DNA of 64,000 nucleotides from Paraliobacillus zengyii (GTDB lineage: Bacteria > Bacillota > Bacilli > Bacillales > Amphibacillaceae): positions 2,811,501 through 2,875,500 of the forward strand of contig NZ_CP029797.1 of NCBI RefSeq assembly GCF_003268595.1, given 5' to 3'. Positions 27,785 through 36,786 of the stretch are shown in pieces. How positions within the stretch are numbered: the first letter of the stretch is position 1; each line of letters starts with the position of its first letter. The notes under the pieces were generated by a model that was not told the DNA's origin, did not search any database, and worked only from the letters and a program-made list of their open reading frames with translations. The translations under genes and the position numbers were made by a program.

Positions 27785-29581
27785 TTAAAACTTCTTTTTG
27801 ATTACTGGTAAACTAAAGACTACTTTCGTTCCTTCATTTTGTTTGCTAGTTATTTCAATTCCGTAGTCCATGCCGTAGTATAACTGGATGCGCTGATGAA
27901 CATTACGCACACCTATTCTTTCGCCATCCGGCTGATCTGTCTCTTCATTTAAACGTTGATAAACTTGTATTAGACGTTCACGCGACATGCCCACTCCGTT
28001 ATCCTCGACAGTTACTTGTAGATGTTGTTCTCTCTCCTCCACATGGATTTCCACCCATCCAGGTCCTTCCTTTGGTTCAAGTCCATGAATAATGGCATTT
28101 TCAACGATCGGCTGGATTAATAACGGGAACAACTGATATTTCTTTATGTCGCAGTTCAGTTCAAATTGGTAACTGAACTTCTCACCAAAACGCATGGTTT
28201 GAATTTCTAGATACGTAGTAACCAAATCGATTTCTTTTTTTAATGGCACAGGTAGGTCTGTTCGTTCTAATGCAGATCGCATCATTTTACTTAACTTTTG
28301 AATAATCTCAGCAACTTCTTTATCTTTATTTAATAAAGCCTTCATTCGAATCATTTCTAACGTGTTATAAAGAAAATGTGGATTTATTTGGCTCGAGAGC
28401 ATTTTAAAATCTGTTTCTTTTTGCTTTCTACGCCACCTCTCCTCTTTAATCTTATGAACATAGACTTCATCAATCAATTTTTGAATACTCTGGGACGTTT
28501 GGTAAAGTTCGTCATATACTTCGCCAATTTCATCTTTACCTGGAATCTCTTTTTTAATATTAAATTTGCCCTTTGCTACGCGAAACATTGCTTTTTTTAA
28601 CGTATTAATTCGAACATTAAAGGTTTTAATAAAAATAATAATGGAAAAGATAGATACACTTAATGCAGCCAGTATGACCATAAATCCGCGAAAGAAAATG
28701 TGATTCGGTGCTTGCATAATTTCTTCTACTGGTACAATACTCGCCACTTGAATGTCGTTACTCAACGCTCGTTCTGGTTGAAAAGTGTGGACATTAATCT
28801 TTACATCTTTTTCTTCATAGTGTTTATCGATGACATAATTAGAATGTTCACTTTTTTCATTTGATTCTAGAAAGGCTGGATAGTCACCGATCTTTCTTTG
28901 GTCTTGGTGATAAACAATGACTTCTTCGTCCAAGGTGATAAAAACATCTTGTAATTCACCTATTGATATCTCTTTTAATTTATCTGGTGAAACATAAATA
29001 CTTAAAACTCCTAAAAATATATTATCCTGATCATAAATTGCACGAGTTAAGGTTAAAAAGGAATCTCCAGTATATTCTTCCTCTTTAAAAACCCAGTAGA
29101 TTTTGCCTTTGTTTTCCACCGCTTGTTGATACCATTTTTCTTGCATTGTATTTTTATCAGCATGAATAAAGTGCGAATTCGTAATCATTTGCTTACTCAT
29201 ATGAAATTGAATATTCTCGATTTCATCATAATATTTTAAATATTCATCAAAAATTGGATATTCATTATATGCGTTATACACTTGTAAATTCGTAAGATAT
29301 TCTTGATGCAATAAATGTTGCATGTCTTCACTTAAGTAGATTAAATCGGAAATACTAGTGACACGATTTAAAATCGTATCAAGTCGCATTTCTAATTTAT
29401 CTACATTCGATTCAGCTTCGTATACAGCATTGCTTAACACAACATCACGCGTTGCATAATTCATATAAGCACCTACCAACAAGATTGGTAGAACTGTTGC
29501 AAGGAGATAAATACCTAACAGTTTGTGGCGAATTTTTAAATCTTGTAACAGCTTTCGCGCCTTTTGTATAATCTGTCGCAT
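27785..29581 (-). CDS. Sensor histidine kinase (YesM family)
   Basis: The 598-residue protein has a first membrane helix at about 20-42 and a large extracytoplasmic Cache-like sensing region (about 45-290). A second helix (MVILAALSVSIFSIIIFI) leads to a HAMP segment (VAKGKFNIKKEIPGKDEIGEVY). The phosphoacceptor lies in SQINPHFLYNTLEMI, and the HATPase lobe holds QPIVENAIIHGLEP and DNGVGMSRERL. Family members sense sugars or the sugar-binding protein outside the cell and phosphorylate YesN. The start is ATG 29581 with GGGGGA upstream; the frame opens earlier at 29596. A strong cre site stands 35-48 bp upstream. Confidence 0.93.
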   Translation of the reverse strand: MRQIIQKARKLLQDLKIRHKLLGIYLLATVLPILLVGAYMNYATRDVVLSNAVYEAESNVDKLEMRLDTILNRVTSISDLIYLSEDMQHLLHQEYLTNLQVYNAYNEYPIFDEYLKYYDEIENIQFHMSKQMITNSHFIHADKNTMQEKWYQQAVENKGKIYWVFKEEEYTGDSFLTLTRAIYDQDNIFLGVLSIYVSPDKLKEISIGELQDVFITLDEEVIVYHQDQRKIGDYPAFLESNEKSEHSNYVIDKHYEEKDVKINVHTFQPERALSNDIQVASIVPVEEIMQAPNHIFFRGFMVILAALSVSIFSIIIFIKTFNVRINTLKKAMFRVAKGKFNIKKEIPGKDEIGEVYDELYQTSQSIQKLIDEVYVHKIKEERWRRKQKETDFKMLSSQINPHFLYNTLEMIRMKALLNKDKEVAEIIQKLSKMMRSALERTDLPVPLKKEIDLVTTYLEIQTMRFGEKFSYQFELNCDIKKYQLFPLLIQPIVENAIIHGLEPKEGPGWVEIHVEEREQHLQVTVEDNGVGMSRERLIQVYQRLNEETDQPDGERIGVRNVHQRIQLYYGMDYGIEITSKQNEGTKVVFSLPVIKKKF

Positions 29582-29615
29582 ATTTATCCCCCACAACTAG
29601 ATTACTTCTTTATTT

Positions 29616-29629
29616 TGTAATCGTTTACA
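29616..29629. promoter_or_regulatory. Perfect cre site upstream of yesM
   Basis: TGTAATCGTTTACA matches the CcpA operator consensus TGWAANCGNTNWCA at all 14 positions. It sits in the 52-bp gap between the GH1 stop and the sensor kinase start. CcpA bound here would repress yesM-yesN, or act as a roadblock to transcription arriving from GH1. Confidence 0.85.
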
Positions 29630-29633
29630 TTGT

Positions 29634-31121
29634 CTATCTATTACTATACAATTCTTTTCCATTTGTTTCAATTACTTTTTTATACCAATAGTAGCTTTTC
29701 TTCGGAATGCGTTTTAAATCTTTTTCACTTGTATCATCACGATCAATATATACAAAACCATATCGTTTCTTGTAACCATTCAACCAACTTAATAGATCCG
29801 TAAAAGACCATGCACAATAACCTAACAATTCAACACCGTCTGTGATTGCTTTTTGCACCTCAATAAGATGCGTTTGTAAATACTCAATCCGGTAATCATC
29901 TTCAATTGTTCCTTCGTCCGTTAACTGATCAATTGCACCTAAGCCATTTTCAGTAATCATCATTGGTAAATCATATCGATTTTGAAGTCTTCTTAAAGCA
30001 ATCCGTATGCCAATCGGATCAATTTCCCAGCCCCATTTTGTTGTTTCTAAAAATGGATTTGCAACATTTTTAAACATCGTTGTTTCTGGACTTTGTGCTT
30101 GCTCCGTTTTTGGTTGCATTAAATAAGGATCTGTTGCTTGAAATGCCTTTTCTTCAGTATCTTGATCTTCGCTTGTTGGTGGTTGCTCTATTTCATTAGC
30201 TTTTACTGTTCCACCATGGTAATAGTTCACCCCAAGAAAATCTGGTTTCGCAGATTGCAGTAATGCTTCATCACCAGCTTCCAACGTTGGTGCGATACCT
30301 AATCGTGTTAAATGTTTAAATGTAACTTTCGGATATTTTCCGTGAACATAAACATCCATCCACCAGTGGTTCTGGAACTCTTCGCCATTTAATGCAGCTA
30401 ATACATTCGATGGATCACAATCAAAACTGTACATCGGACCATATCCAAAGCTTGGGCCAATTAAACCATTTGGTACCAATTCATGAAAACTATTTATTAC
30501 TTTTGCATTGGTTAAATTGATGATATGATTCGCCGCAAACATTCGTTTTACGTCGGTAACTCTTGGCGGATGTGTATCCCAACGATATCCCATTGCAGTA
30601 AAAACATTCTGTTCATTAAAGCTTACCCAGTACTTGACCTTATCCTTAAAACGTGTAAAAAGCGTTCGTGCATATTGATCAAAGTCATCGATTACTTTCC
30701 TTGATTCCCAACCGCCATATTTGTCCTGCAAAGCTTTTGGAATATCCCAATGATACAACGTTAAGACTGGTTCAATTTTATATTTACGTAACGCATCGAT
30801 AAGTTGTTCATAAAATGCTAATCCTTTTTCATTTACTTCTCCGCTTCCTTCTGGAAAAATTCTGCTCCAAGCAACTGAAAAACGGTAGGATTTCATTCCC
30901 ATTTCAGCCATTAGTTTGACGTCTTCTTGGAAACGATGATAGTGATCAACTGCCACGTCACCATTTGTTCCTTCAAACGTCTTCCCTGGAATTTTAGCAA
31001 ATTCATCCCATACAGACGGTCCCTTACCATCTGCATCCCATCCTCCCTCAATCTGATAAGCTGCTGAAGCCGCTCCCCATAAGAAATCTTTTGGAAATGG
31101 ATCAAGTTTTTCATGGTACAT
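29634..31121 (-). CDS. GH1 glycosidase with 6-phospho-sugar signature
   Basis: The 495-residue TIM-barrel enzyme has acid/base E170 in WVSFNEQNV and nucleophile E391 in MITENGLG. In GH1 the residue before the WxNGYxKRYG loop helps decide specificity. Glucosidases such as Thermotoga BglA have Glu there. Phospho-glycosidases such as LacG have Ser, together with a Lys and a Tyr that hold the 6-phosphate. Here the sequence is LLSWLNGYKKRYGF, giving S445, K452 and Y454 in LacG spacing. It is therefore likely a 6-phospho-beta-glucosidase or -galactosidase (inference from signature). No PTS is encoded nearby; the ROK kinase at 14.2 kb could make the phosphorylated substrate. There is no signal peptide. 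Confidence 0.88.
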   Translation of the reverse strand: MYHEKLDPFPKDFLWGAASAAYQIEGGWDADGKGPSVWDEFAKIPGKTFEGTNGDVAVDHYHRFQEDVKLMAEMGMKSYRFSVAWSRIFPEGSGEVNEKGLAFYEQLIDALRKYKIEPVLTLYHWDIPKALQDKYGGWESRKVIDDFDQYARTLFTRFKDKVKYWVSFNEQNVFTAMGYRWDTHPPRVTDVKRMFAANHIINLTNAKVINSFHELVPNGLIGPSFGYGPMYSFDCDPSNVLAALNGEEFQNHWWMDVYVHGKYPKVTFKHLTRLGIAPTLEAGDEALLQSAKPDFLGVNYYHGGTVKANEIEQPPTSEDQDTEEKAFQATDPYLMQPKTEQAQSPETTMFKNVANPFLETTKWGWEIDPIGIRIALRRLQNRYDLPMMITENGLGAIDQLTDEGTIEDDYRIEYLQTHLIEVQKAITDGVELLGYCAWSFTDLLSWLNGYKKRYGFVYIDRDDTSEKDLKRIPKKSYYWYKKVIETNGKELYSNR

Positions 31122-31317
31122 ATCTATCCGCTCCTTTTATTATTATTTATTACTCAACTTTTACAGAGTAAAACATGCAATTAAGTCTTAGTGTAACTAG
31201 GAAGTTCTGCATTCCAAAATTGAAGTTGACATCGCGCTACTTCTGTAAGCATTATCGCGATACATATTACGAACTTGATAGAAAATGTGATGTAATTCAA
31301 CTTCCTGACCCGCTCCT

Positions 31318-31438
31318 CAAGTGAAATTGACTCCCTTTCCGCAGGCACGGCTTCAGCTAACTCGGATAAGCAAAGTACGCTTTCCGAGTGGATCTTCAGC
31401 CCGTGCTGTTCCTGCAGGAGTCTCGCCAATTTCACTTG
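31318..31438. repeat. Modular palindromic repeat, copy A
   Basis: Outer arms CAAGTGAAATTG and CAATTTCACTTG enclose an inner imperfect palindrome, CACGGCTTCAGCTAACTCGGA against TCCGAGTGGATCTTCAGCCCGTG (read as complements). Nearly the same sequence recurs at 39847-40001. The rest of the 31122-31534 gap holds no gene; the small open frame across it is part of the repeat. Weaker complementary flanks (CTTCTGT near 31220, ACAGAAG near 31459) may extend the unit. Confidence 0.85.
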
Positions 31439-31534
31439 ATGCGCTAGTTTAGTACGCAACAGAAGTGCCTAATTGGATTATAATTCCTTCTTATTCCAAA
31501 AATTAAGTTCCTATTTAGCACTGCGAAAGTTGAT

Positions 31535-33859
31535 TTATTTATTATTTAATTGAAATACAATTTCTGTGTGTTCATTAGCATGCAAGTTCAAGCTGATATG
31601 ACCTGCTTTTTCTTCAATTTTGCAGCCAGTAAACGCTGTTACTTTCGCATTTGGATATAGCGGTAGTTTTACTGCCATGTTTTGATCACTTCCACTTGCT
31701 AGGAGGTGCACTCGTAATTTACCTTCTGCTAACTCCCATTCCAAATGTGCAACTTCAAGTTGATTTGCTAAACGGATACCTTTTATTTCGCCTTGATCTA
31801 TTTGACTAGGCAATGCACCTAGTAGGGAAAGCGTCTGATTATGGTAGTCAATTAGCATTTCATGTATTACCTGTGGAAAAGCACCATTACCATCGACATT
31901 AAAAACCTCTTGATTATTATAATGACTCATCATCAATGATGGATAAAAACAATCATACTTTGTTAACATCGTAAAAATATCATAGACAAGTTCTGGCATA
32001 TGAAACTGTGTTGCACATAAAGCTGCGTGCATCCTACCATGCGTAGAAGTTGTATCACCTTCATCACTTTTCAACCATGCTTCTAACCGTTTATCAAATG
32101 CCACTTTACTTGCTTGCCAGAGCACCGGCTCGCTTTCCTCGGTAAACTCTCTACTTTGAAAGACTGGATATAAGTGAGAAAAATGCCGGTGATTAAAATT
32201 TTCTTCACTCTCTGCTGTTGACCATTCCTTTAACGCTCCATCAGCGTTTATTTGGTAGCCTGGCAGATTATCTAGTATTTCTTGCCATTGGTCAATTTTT
32301 GGTGAATGAATTTGTAAGACATGATAGCTAGCTATTAAATGCTGCAACACTTCTTTTGCGACTGCGATGTCTTGCGTTGCATTATCTGCACAGCCATTCT
32401 CTGCAGAATAAGACGGCGTAAAGCGGTACGTTCCATCTGAATCTTTTATTAAAAAGTCCTCATAAAATAGTGCCACTTCTTCTAAATATGGTACTGCCTC
32501 TTTTGCTAAAAATTTCTTATCACCTGTGAACAGATAATATTGATAAAACCAATGCCCAAGCCATCCAGCACCACACGTCCAAAAATGGAGCGGCCATTCC
32601 TCATTCCAATGGATATGCTTTCCGGTGTTACTAGAATGTGCGGATGACATAATTCCCCTACACCCATAGTACTTTTGTGCATTTTCTCGAAACCCTGGAA
32701 GTAACTCTTTAAGGAGTCGAAAGTAACCTGCCAATCCTTCTGATAAATTACTAGATAGTGCGGCTGCGATTGATAACTGGACGTTGGTATCAAAAGTGAA
32801 ATCTCCACTCCATGCTGGATGAAATGTACCGGTCCAAATCCCTTGTAAATTTGGCGTTAGCTCCCCTGCACTTGATAGGTACATATAACGACCTGCATCA
32901 TAGATTTTTTCTATTAATGCTTGAGGTAAAACGGAATTTTCCTTTGCTTCGTCCAATAAGCTTTCAATATTGCGCTGGCGTTGTGTATCAGTTGTAAGAT
33001 TAAGCGCAACACGATCAAACATTTCTTGATGTATTCTAGCATGTGCTTGAAATAAATCTTGATAAGTTTTATCAAACCCTATCACACTAGTTAAACTGTC
33101 CATGTTACTATCTTTTTCATCCTGATAAGGGAAGATCTTCATGATTATGAGGAGCTTCGTTGTGTTTCGAATACGCACTTTGTCTAACTTCTGTTCACAT
33201 ATAGCATCTGGTGCAATCAAACGTATCACAACATCATAACCACCTGCACCATTTACATAACGGTAATGAGCTGTTATCCCTTCTTCACTTAACTGTTTCT
33301 TACTATCTAACCCTTGATTATCATAATTAGCTAAGCTTACATTGCAATCAATCATTCCCTTATTCGCTTCTAATTGATAGACAATAACATCGTCTGATCG
33401 GGATACAAATGTTTTACTTTGATAATCTGTCGTTCCTTCTGTAAAATTCACTGCGATTTCACCAGTTTGATAATTTATACTTTTATAATAGCTCTGATAA
33501 TTTGTTACTGGCATATCAATATGCAAATGAAAAGCTGGGTGATATGGATCACTCATTGTTAATCCTGGATAACCAGATTGTTTTGCTTTTTGGTAGTAAA
33601 ACTTTAAGGCTTCTTTGTATCCTTGTGTACGAATTAATTCTCTCACCTCTGGTAAATGTTCTGCCATTTCTGGTAGCTGGTGGCTATTACCTTGTGGCAA
33701 AAATAACCGACAATGGTTACCAATTATCGTTTCGTGCATTGGGTCACCATATACCATCACACCTTGGATACCATTTCCCGCAAGATAAGCTTCTTCCCAT
33801 TTCGTAGCGGGGGCCTTATTCCAAACACCTCTTAAAGGTATTTTGTCTTTTATATTCAT
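31535..33859 (-). CDS. GH95 family glycoside hydrolase (alpha-L-fucosidase-like)
   Basis: GH95 enzymes are inverting alpha-L-fucosidases or alpha-L-galactosidases that act on 1,2-linked units such as the fucose of xyloglucan. The 774-residue protein has the N-terminal beta domain (RGVWNKAPATKWEEAYLAGNG), then the (alpha/alpha)6 barrel (LTPNLQGIWTGTFHPAWSGDF; YLFTGDKKFL; NHRHFSHLYPVF) and a C-terminal beta domain. A probable catalytic acid lies in SYSAENG. The paired catalytic asparagines, NxN in characterised members such as BbAfcA, read D-T-N here (FTFDTNVQL). The base may therefore be changed or the substrate different. It has no signal peptide and starts 2 bp after the GH3 stop, so the two are coupled. 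The family is certain; exact activity is not. Confidence 0.85.
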   Translation of the reverse strand: MNIKDKIPLRGVWNKAPATKWEEAYLAGNGIQGVMVYGDPMHETIIGNHCRLFLPQGNSHQLPEMAEHLPEVRELIRTQGYKEALKFYYQKAKQSGYPGLTMSDPYHPAFHLHIDMPVTNYQSYYKSINYQTGEIAVNFTEGTTDYQSKTFVSRSDDVIVYQLEANKGMIDCNVSLANYDNQGLDSKKQLSEEGITAHYRYVNGAGGYDVVIRLIAPDAICEQKLDKVRIRNTTKLLIIMKIFPYQDEKDSNMDSLTSVIGFDKTYQDLFQAHARIHQEMFDRVALNLTTDTQRQRNIESLLDEAKENSVLPQALIEKIYDAGRYMYLSSAGELTPNLQGIWTGTFHPAWSGDFTFDTNVQLSIAAALSSNLSEGLAGYFRLLKELLPGFRENAQKYYGCRGIMSSAHSSNTGKHIHWNEEWPLHFWTCGAGWLGHWFYQYYLFTGDKKFLAKEAVPYLEEVALFYEDFLIKDSDGTYRFTPSYSAENGCADNATQDIAVAKEVLQHLIASYHVLQIHSPKIDQWQEILDNLPGYQINADGALKEWSTAESEENFNHRHFSHLYPVFQSREFTEESEPVLWQASKVAFDKRLEAWLKSDEGDTTSTHGRMHAALCATQFHMPELVYDIFTMLTKYDCFYPSLMMSHYNNQEVFNVDGNGAFPQVIHEMLIDYHNQTLSLLGALPSQIDQGEIKGIRLANQLEVAHLEWELAEGKLRVHLLASGSDQNMAVKLPLYPNAKVTAFTGCKIEEKAGHISLNLHANEHTEIVFQLNNK

Positions 33860-33861
33860 GA

Positions 33862-36681
33862 TTACTCTTCTCCCTTCATTAGTTGAACAGTTAAAAGAGA
33901 AATTGGACCTTTAAAAGAAAGATAGATATCATGTTTTCCTTTACTTGTTTCGATCTTGACCTGTTGATCAAGCCATTGATATGGAAATCCTGTTTCAATT
34001 ACTGCTGTAGCGACGGGGTCATTATCTAATCGATCCATATGAAAATGTATTTCTCCACTACCACCATCCGTTGTAACACGACATTGCAACAGATTAATTG
34101 CTTCGAAATTCACCTGTTTAAAACAAATCCAACCGTCTGACTGATTGGTAATACAATTTTGTTCATGTTCTCCTTTATCAATAATTACACGCTCGTAATC
34201 ATCATAATTCTCTGCCATTGTTCGCTTTGTTAAAGAGCGTTCTGTCAACTGACAACCAATGACAGGAATTGGATCTGCTGTTACATAGATAGCCTCACTT
34301 GAGGATCCGACAGAAAAGATACACCTTCCTTGTTCTAAACAAAATGCTTCTTCTGCTACATCATAAACCTGTAATTGATCCGCCGTAACTGAGAAAGAAA
34401 CGGTTTGTGATTCACCTGGATTTAATTTGACCTTCTCAAACGCAACTAGTTTTTTCTTTGGTCGTTTTACTTGTGAATCTACTATCGTGGCGTAGACTTG
34501 GGCAACTTCTTTTATGACACGCTCACCTTTGTTGATTAATTTAATTTGGAGCTTGATTTTTGAATTCTCTACTATTTCTGATTGATCAATTTCTAAGTTT
34601 TGATAGACTATATCTCCGTAATGGAGCCCATGTCCAAATGGATAAAGAATGTTCTCGTCTGCATACATATAAGTGCGTTTACCTTTGATAATGTCATAGT
34701 CAAAGATATCTGGCAGCATATCGGTATTTTTGTACCAAGTCATACTTAGTTTTCCAGAGGGAGACGTATCTCCAAACAGAACATTACTTATTGCTGTACC
34801 AAGCTCTTGGGAGCCGTGTGCACTATATAAAATTGCTGGAATATGATCTTGTTCCCAATTTAACGCGAATGGATAACTGCCTATCACTACAACAATAGTG
34901 TTAGGATTTGCATGATAAACTGCTTGAATCAACTGTTGTTGGTGTTCCGGTAAAGAAATACCAGGGCGATCTTCTGTCTCTCGACCATTAACCATTGGAT
35001 GATTCCCAACGCAGACTATCGCAACATCACTCTGTTTTGCTTGCTCTACAGCTTGCTCAATACCTGATTGAATCACAACCTTTTCAAACATATCTGCTTT
35101 TATGCCTGATGAAATTGTCTGGTCATCTAATACCGCTAATGGTTCCTCTTGCCAAGAAGTAAGATGATATGTCGAAGCTTTTTCATCGTTCGGATAAAAA
35201 CCGATTTTTTCACGGACAAACCAGTCAAATACTTCTTCTTTATTTGTTTGTAACACGTTTGCTAGTTCCGGTAATGTCAGGTATTTGTTTGTCGATACAC
35301 TCTTTAGTAGGTTGGCGTTCCAACCCCAGTTTTCCTGTATGAATTGCGCACTTTCTGTAATAAATTTTGAATCTGCATGGACAATACCATCTTCTGAAAT
35401 AGCTAAATACTTCTGTTTGTCTACTGCTTTTATCGCAATCCGATCATGACCACTGGTGTAAGTAACAGCTTGTCGGAAGCATCTACTCGTGATAGCCTCT
35501 AACGGTGAAACAGCATAGGCTGGATAACCAGTATACCAATCACGAAATACTTCTGTTGCTGTTGGACCAATTACCGCTATTTTTTGAAGTTTTTCTTCAT
35601 CTAATGGTAGGATCTTGTTATCATTTTTCAATAAAACAAGTGCTTCTTCTGTTACTTTCAAGGCTAACCTCGAACGCTCCGGGCTGCACATTGTCTCCTT
35701 TTCTAATTTTGAATATGGATTCTTACTAGGATCAGCATCAAAATGACCGAGACGAAAACGGACTTTCAAGATTCTAGAAACAGCTTTTCTAATGTCTTTT
35801 GCGGATATCCAATCGTTGGCTAGCGCTTCTTTTGCTGCATCTTCGACGGTTTGTTTATCATCAACAAAACAATCAATCCCTTTTTTTAACGCATCAGCTA
35901 ATGCTCTCGCGAGACTGTCATAATAACCATATTCCTCGACGTTTAAACTAAGTGCACCACCATCACTTACAATAAAACCGTCCATTTGCCACGTTTCTCT
36001 GACTACCTCTTCTATCTCCTTCAACTGCATTGCCGGAATACCATTTACACCGTTATAAGCAGTCATCATAGATAATGCTTTTGCTTCGACAAAGGCTGGT
36101 TCAAATGCTTTCAGATAATATTCATGTCGATTTCTAGGATCGATACTATTTGAGATACTTCCTCGTCCATATTCATTATTATTGCCATAAAAGTGTTTTG
36201 GAGCTGCAACCATTTTTAAATAAAAAGGGTCAGCACCTTGCATACCTTTTATCAATTCTGTGGATAATTGTCCTGTTAAATAGGGATCCTCACCATATGC
36301 TTCTTCTGTACGTCCCCAACGCGGATCACGTTCCATATCAATCGTCGGTGCCCATAATGTTAAACCCGTCTTATGATCTTGTTGGTAGTAAAATATCCGC
36401 GCTTCGTCCCCAATTGCTGAGCCAACTTTATGCAGTAATGCTTTATTCCATGTATTTGATAGACCGATTGGTTGCGGATAGACGGTTGTTTGCCCGCCTT
36501 TTCGATCTACTATGCCATGCGCCGCTTCTCCACCAATCGCATATGCTTCCATGCCTAAACGCGGAATTGCACTTTGCGAAGTAGATAAAAGGGTAATCAT
36601 CTCTTCTAATGTTAACGCTGTCATTAAATCGTTTAAACGATCTTCTAACGGAGCAGTTGGATTGCTAAATAAGTTCCCCAA
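33862..36681 (-). CDS. Large GH3 beta-glucosidase/xylosidase with inserted and CBM6-like domains
   Basis: The 939-residue protein starts at TTG 36681 (AAAGGGATGG upstream) and has no signal peptide. The GH3 barrel carries the nucleophile D240 in GFIVSDGGAL and the substrate motif KHFYGNNNEYGR. The alpha/beta sandwich domain is interrupted at about residues 415-535 by a beta-trefoil or fascin-like insert (RIAIKAVDKQKYLAISEDG; STNKYLTLPE). A fibronectin III-like domain follows (about 690-790). The C-terminus (about 800-935) looks like a CBM6-type beta-sandwich (GSGEIHFHMDRLD, GKHDIYLSFKG). It would hydrolyse the beta-1,4-glucan backbone or beta-xylosides from the non-reducing end. It is followed at once by GH95 and preceded by xylB. 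Confidence 0.88.
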   Translation of the reverse strand: MGNLFSNPTAPLEDRLNDLMTALTLEEMITLLSTSQSAIPRLGMEAYAIGGEAAHGIVDRKGGQTTVYPQPIGLSNTWNKALLHKVGSAIGDEARIFYYQQDHKTGLTLWAPTIDMERDPRWGRTEEAYGEDPYLTGQLSTELIKGMQGADPFYLKMVAAPKHFYGNNNEYGRGSISNSIDPRNRHEYYLKAFEPAFVEAKALSMMTAYNGVNGIPAMQLKEIEEVVRETWQMDGFIVSDGGALSLNVEEYGYYDSLARALADALKKGIDCFVDDKQTVEDAAKEALANDWISAKDIRKAVSRILKVRFRLGHFDADPSKNPYSKLEKETMCSPERSRLALKVTEEALVLLKNDNKILPLDEEKLQKIAVIGPTATEVFRDWYTGYPAYAVSPLEAITSRCFRQAVTYTSGHDRIAIKAVDKQKYLAISEDGIVHADSKFITESAQFIQENWGWNANLLKSVSTNKYLTLPELANVLQTNKEEVFDWFVREKIGFYPNDEKASTYHLTSWQEEPLAVLDDQTISSGIKADMFEKVVIQSGIEQAVEQAKQSDVAIVCVGNHPMVNGRETEDRPGISLPEHQQQLIQAVYHANPNTIVVVIGSYPFALNWEQDHIPAILYSAHGSQELGTAISNVLFGDTSPSGKLSMTWYKNTDMLPDIFDYDIIKGKRTYMYADENILYPFGHGLHYGDIVYQNLEIDQSEIVENSKIKLQIKLINKGERVIKEVAQVYATIVDSQVKRPKKKLVAFEKVKLNPGESQTVSFSVTADQLQVYDVAEEAFCLEQGRCIFSVGSSSEAIYVTADPIPVIGCQLTERSLTKRTMAENYDDYERVIIDKGEHEQNCITNQSDGWICFKQVNFEAINLLQCRVTTDGGSGEIHFHMDRLDNDPVATAVIETGFPYQWLDQQVKIETSKGKHDIYLSFKGPISLLTVQLMKGEE

Positions 36682-36734
36682 TTAATCCATCCCTTTCTTT
36701 TTCAAAAATGAGCTATCTACTATGTATGTAAACA

Positions 36735-36774
36735 ATATGATAAGAACTACTAAACAACCTAGTCCTTATCATAT
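36735..36774. terminator. Hairpin between xylB and the GH3 gene
   Basis: ATATGATAAG and CTTATCATAT form a perfect 10-bp stem with a 20-base partly paired loop, just after the xylB stop on the minus strand. The tail (TGTTTACATAC) is not a clear T run, so this may be a partial terminator within one long transcript. Confidence 0.5.
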
Positions 36775-36786
36775 CTTTGTGGTTTA

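Noticed and set aside
31181..31459. 92-codon minus-strand open frame between GH1 and GH95
   Set aside because: It runs across the palindromic repeat, has no ribosome binding site and the same DNA recurs at 39.9 kb in a different context, so it is a shadow of the repeat.
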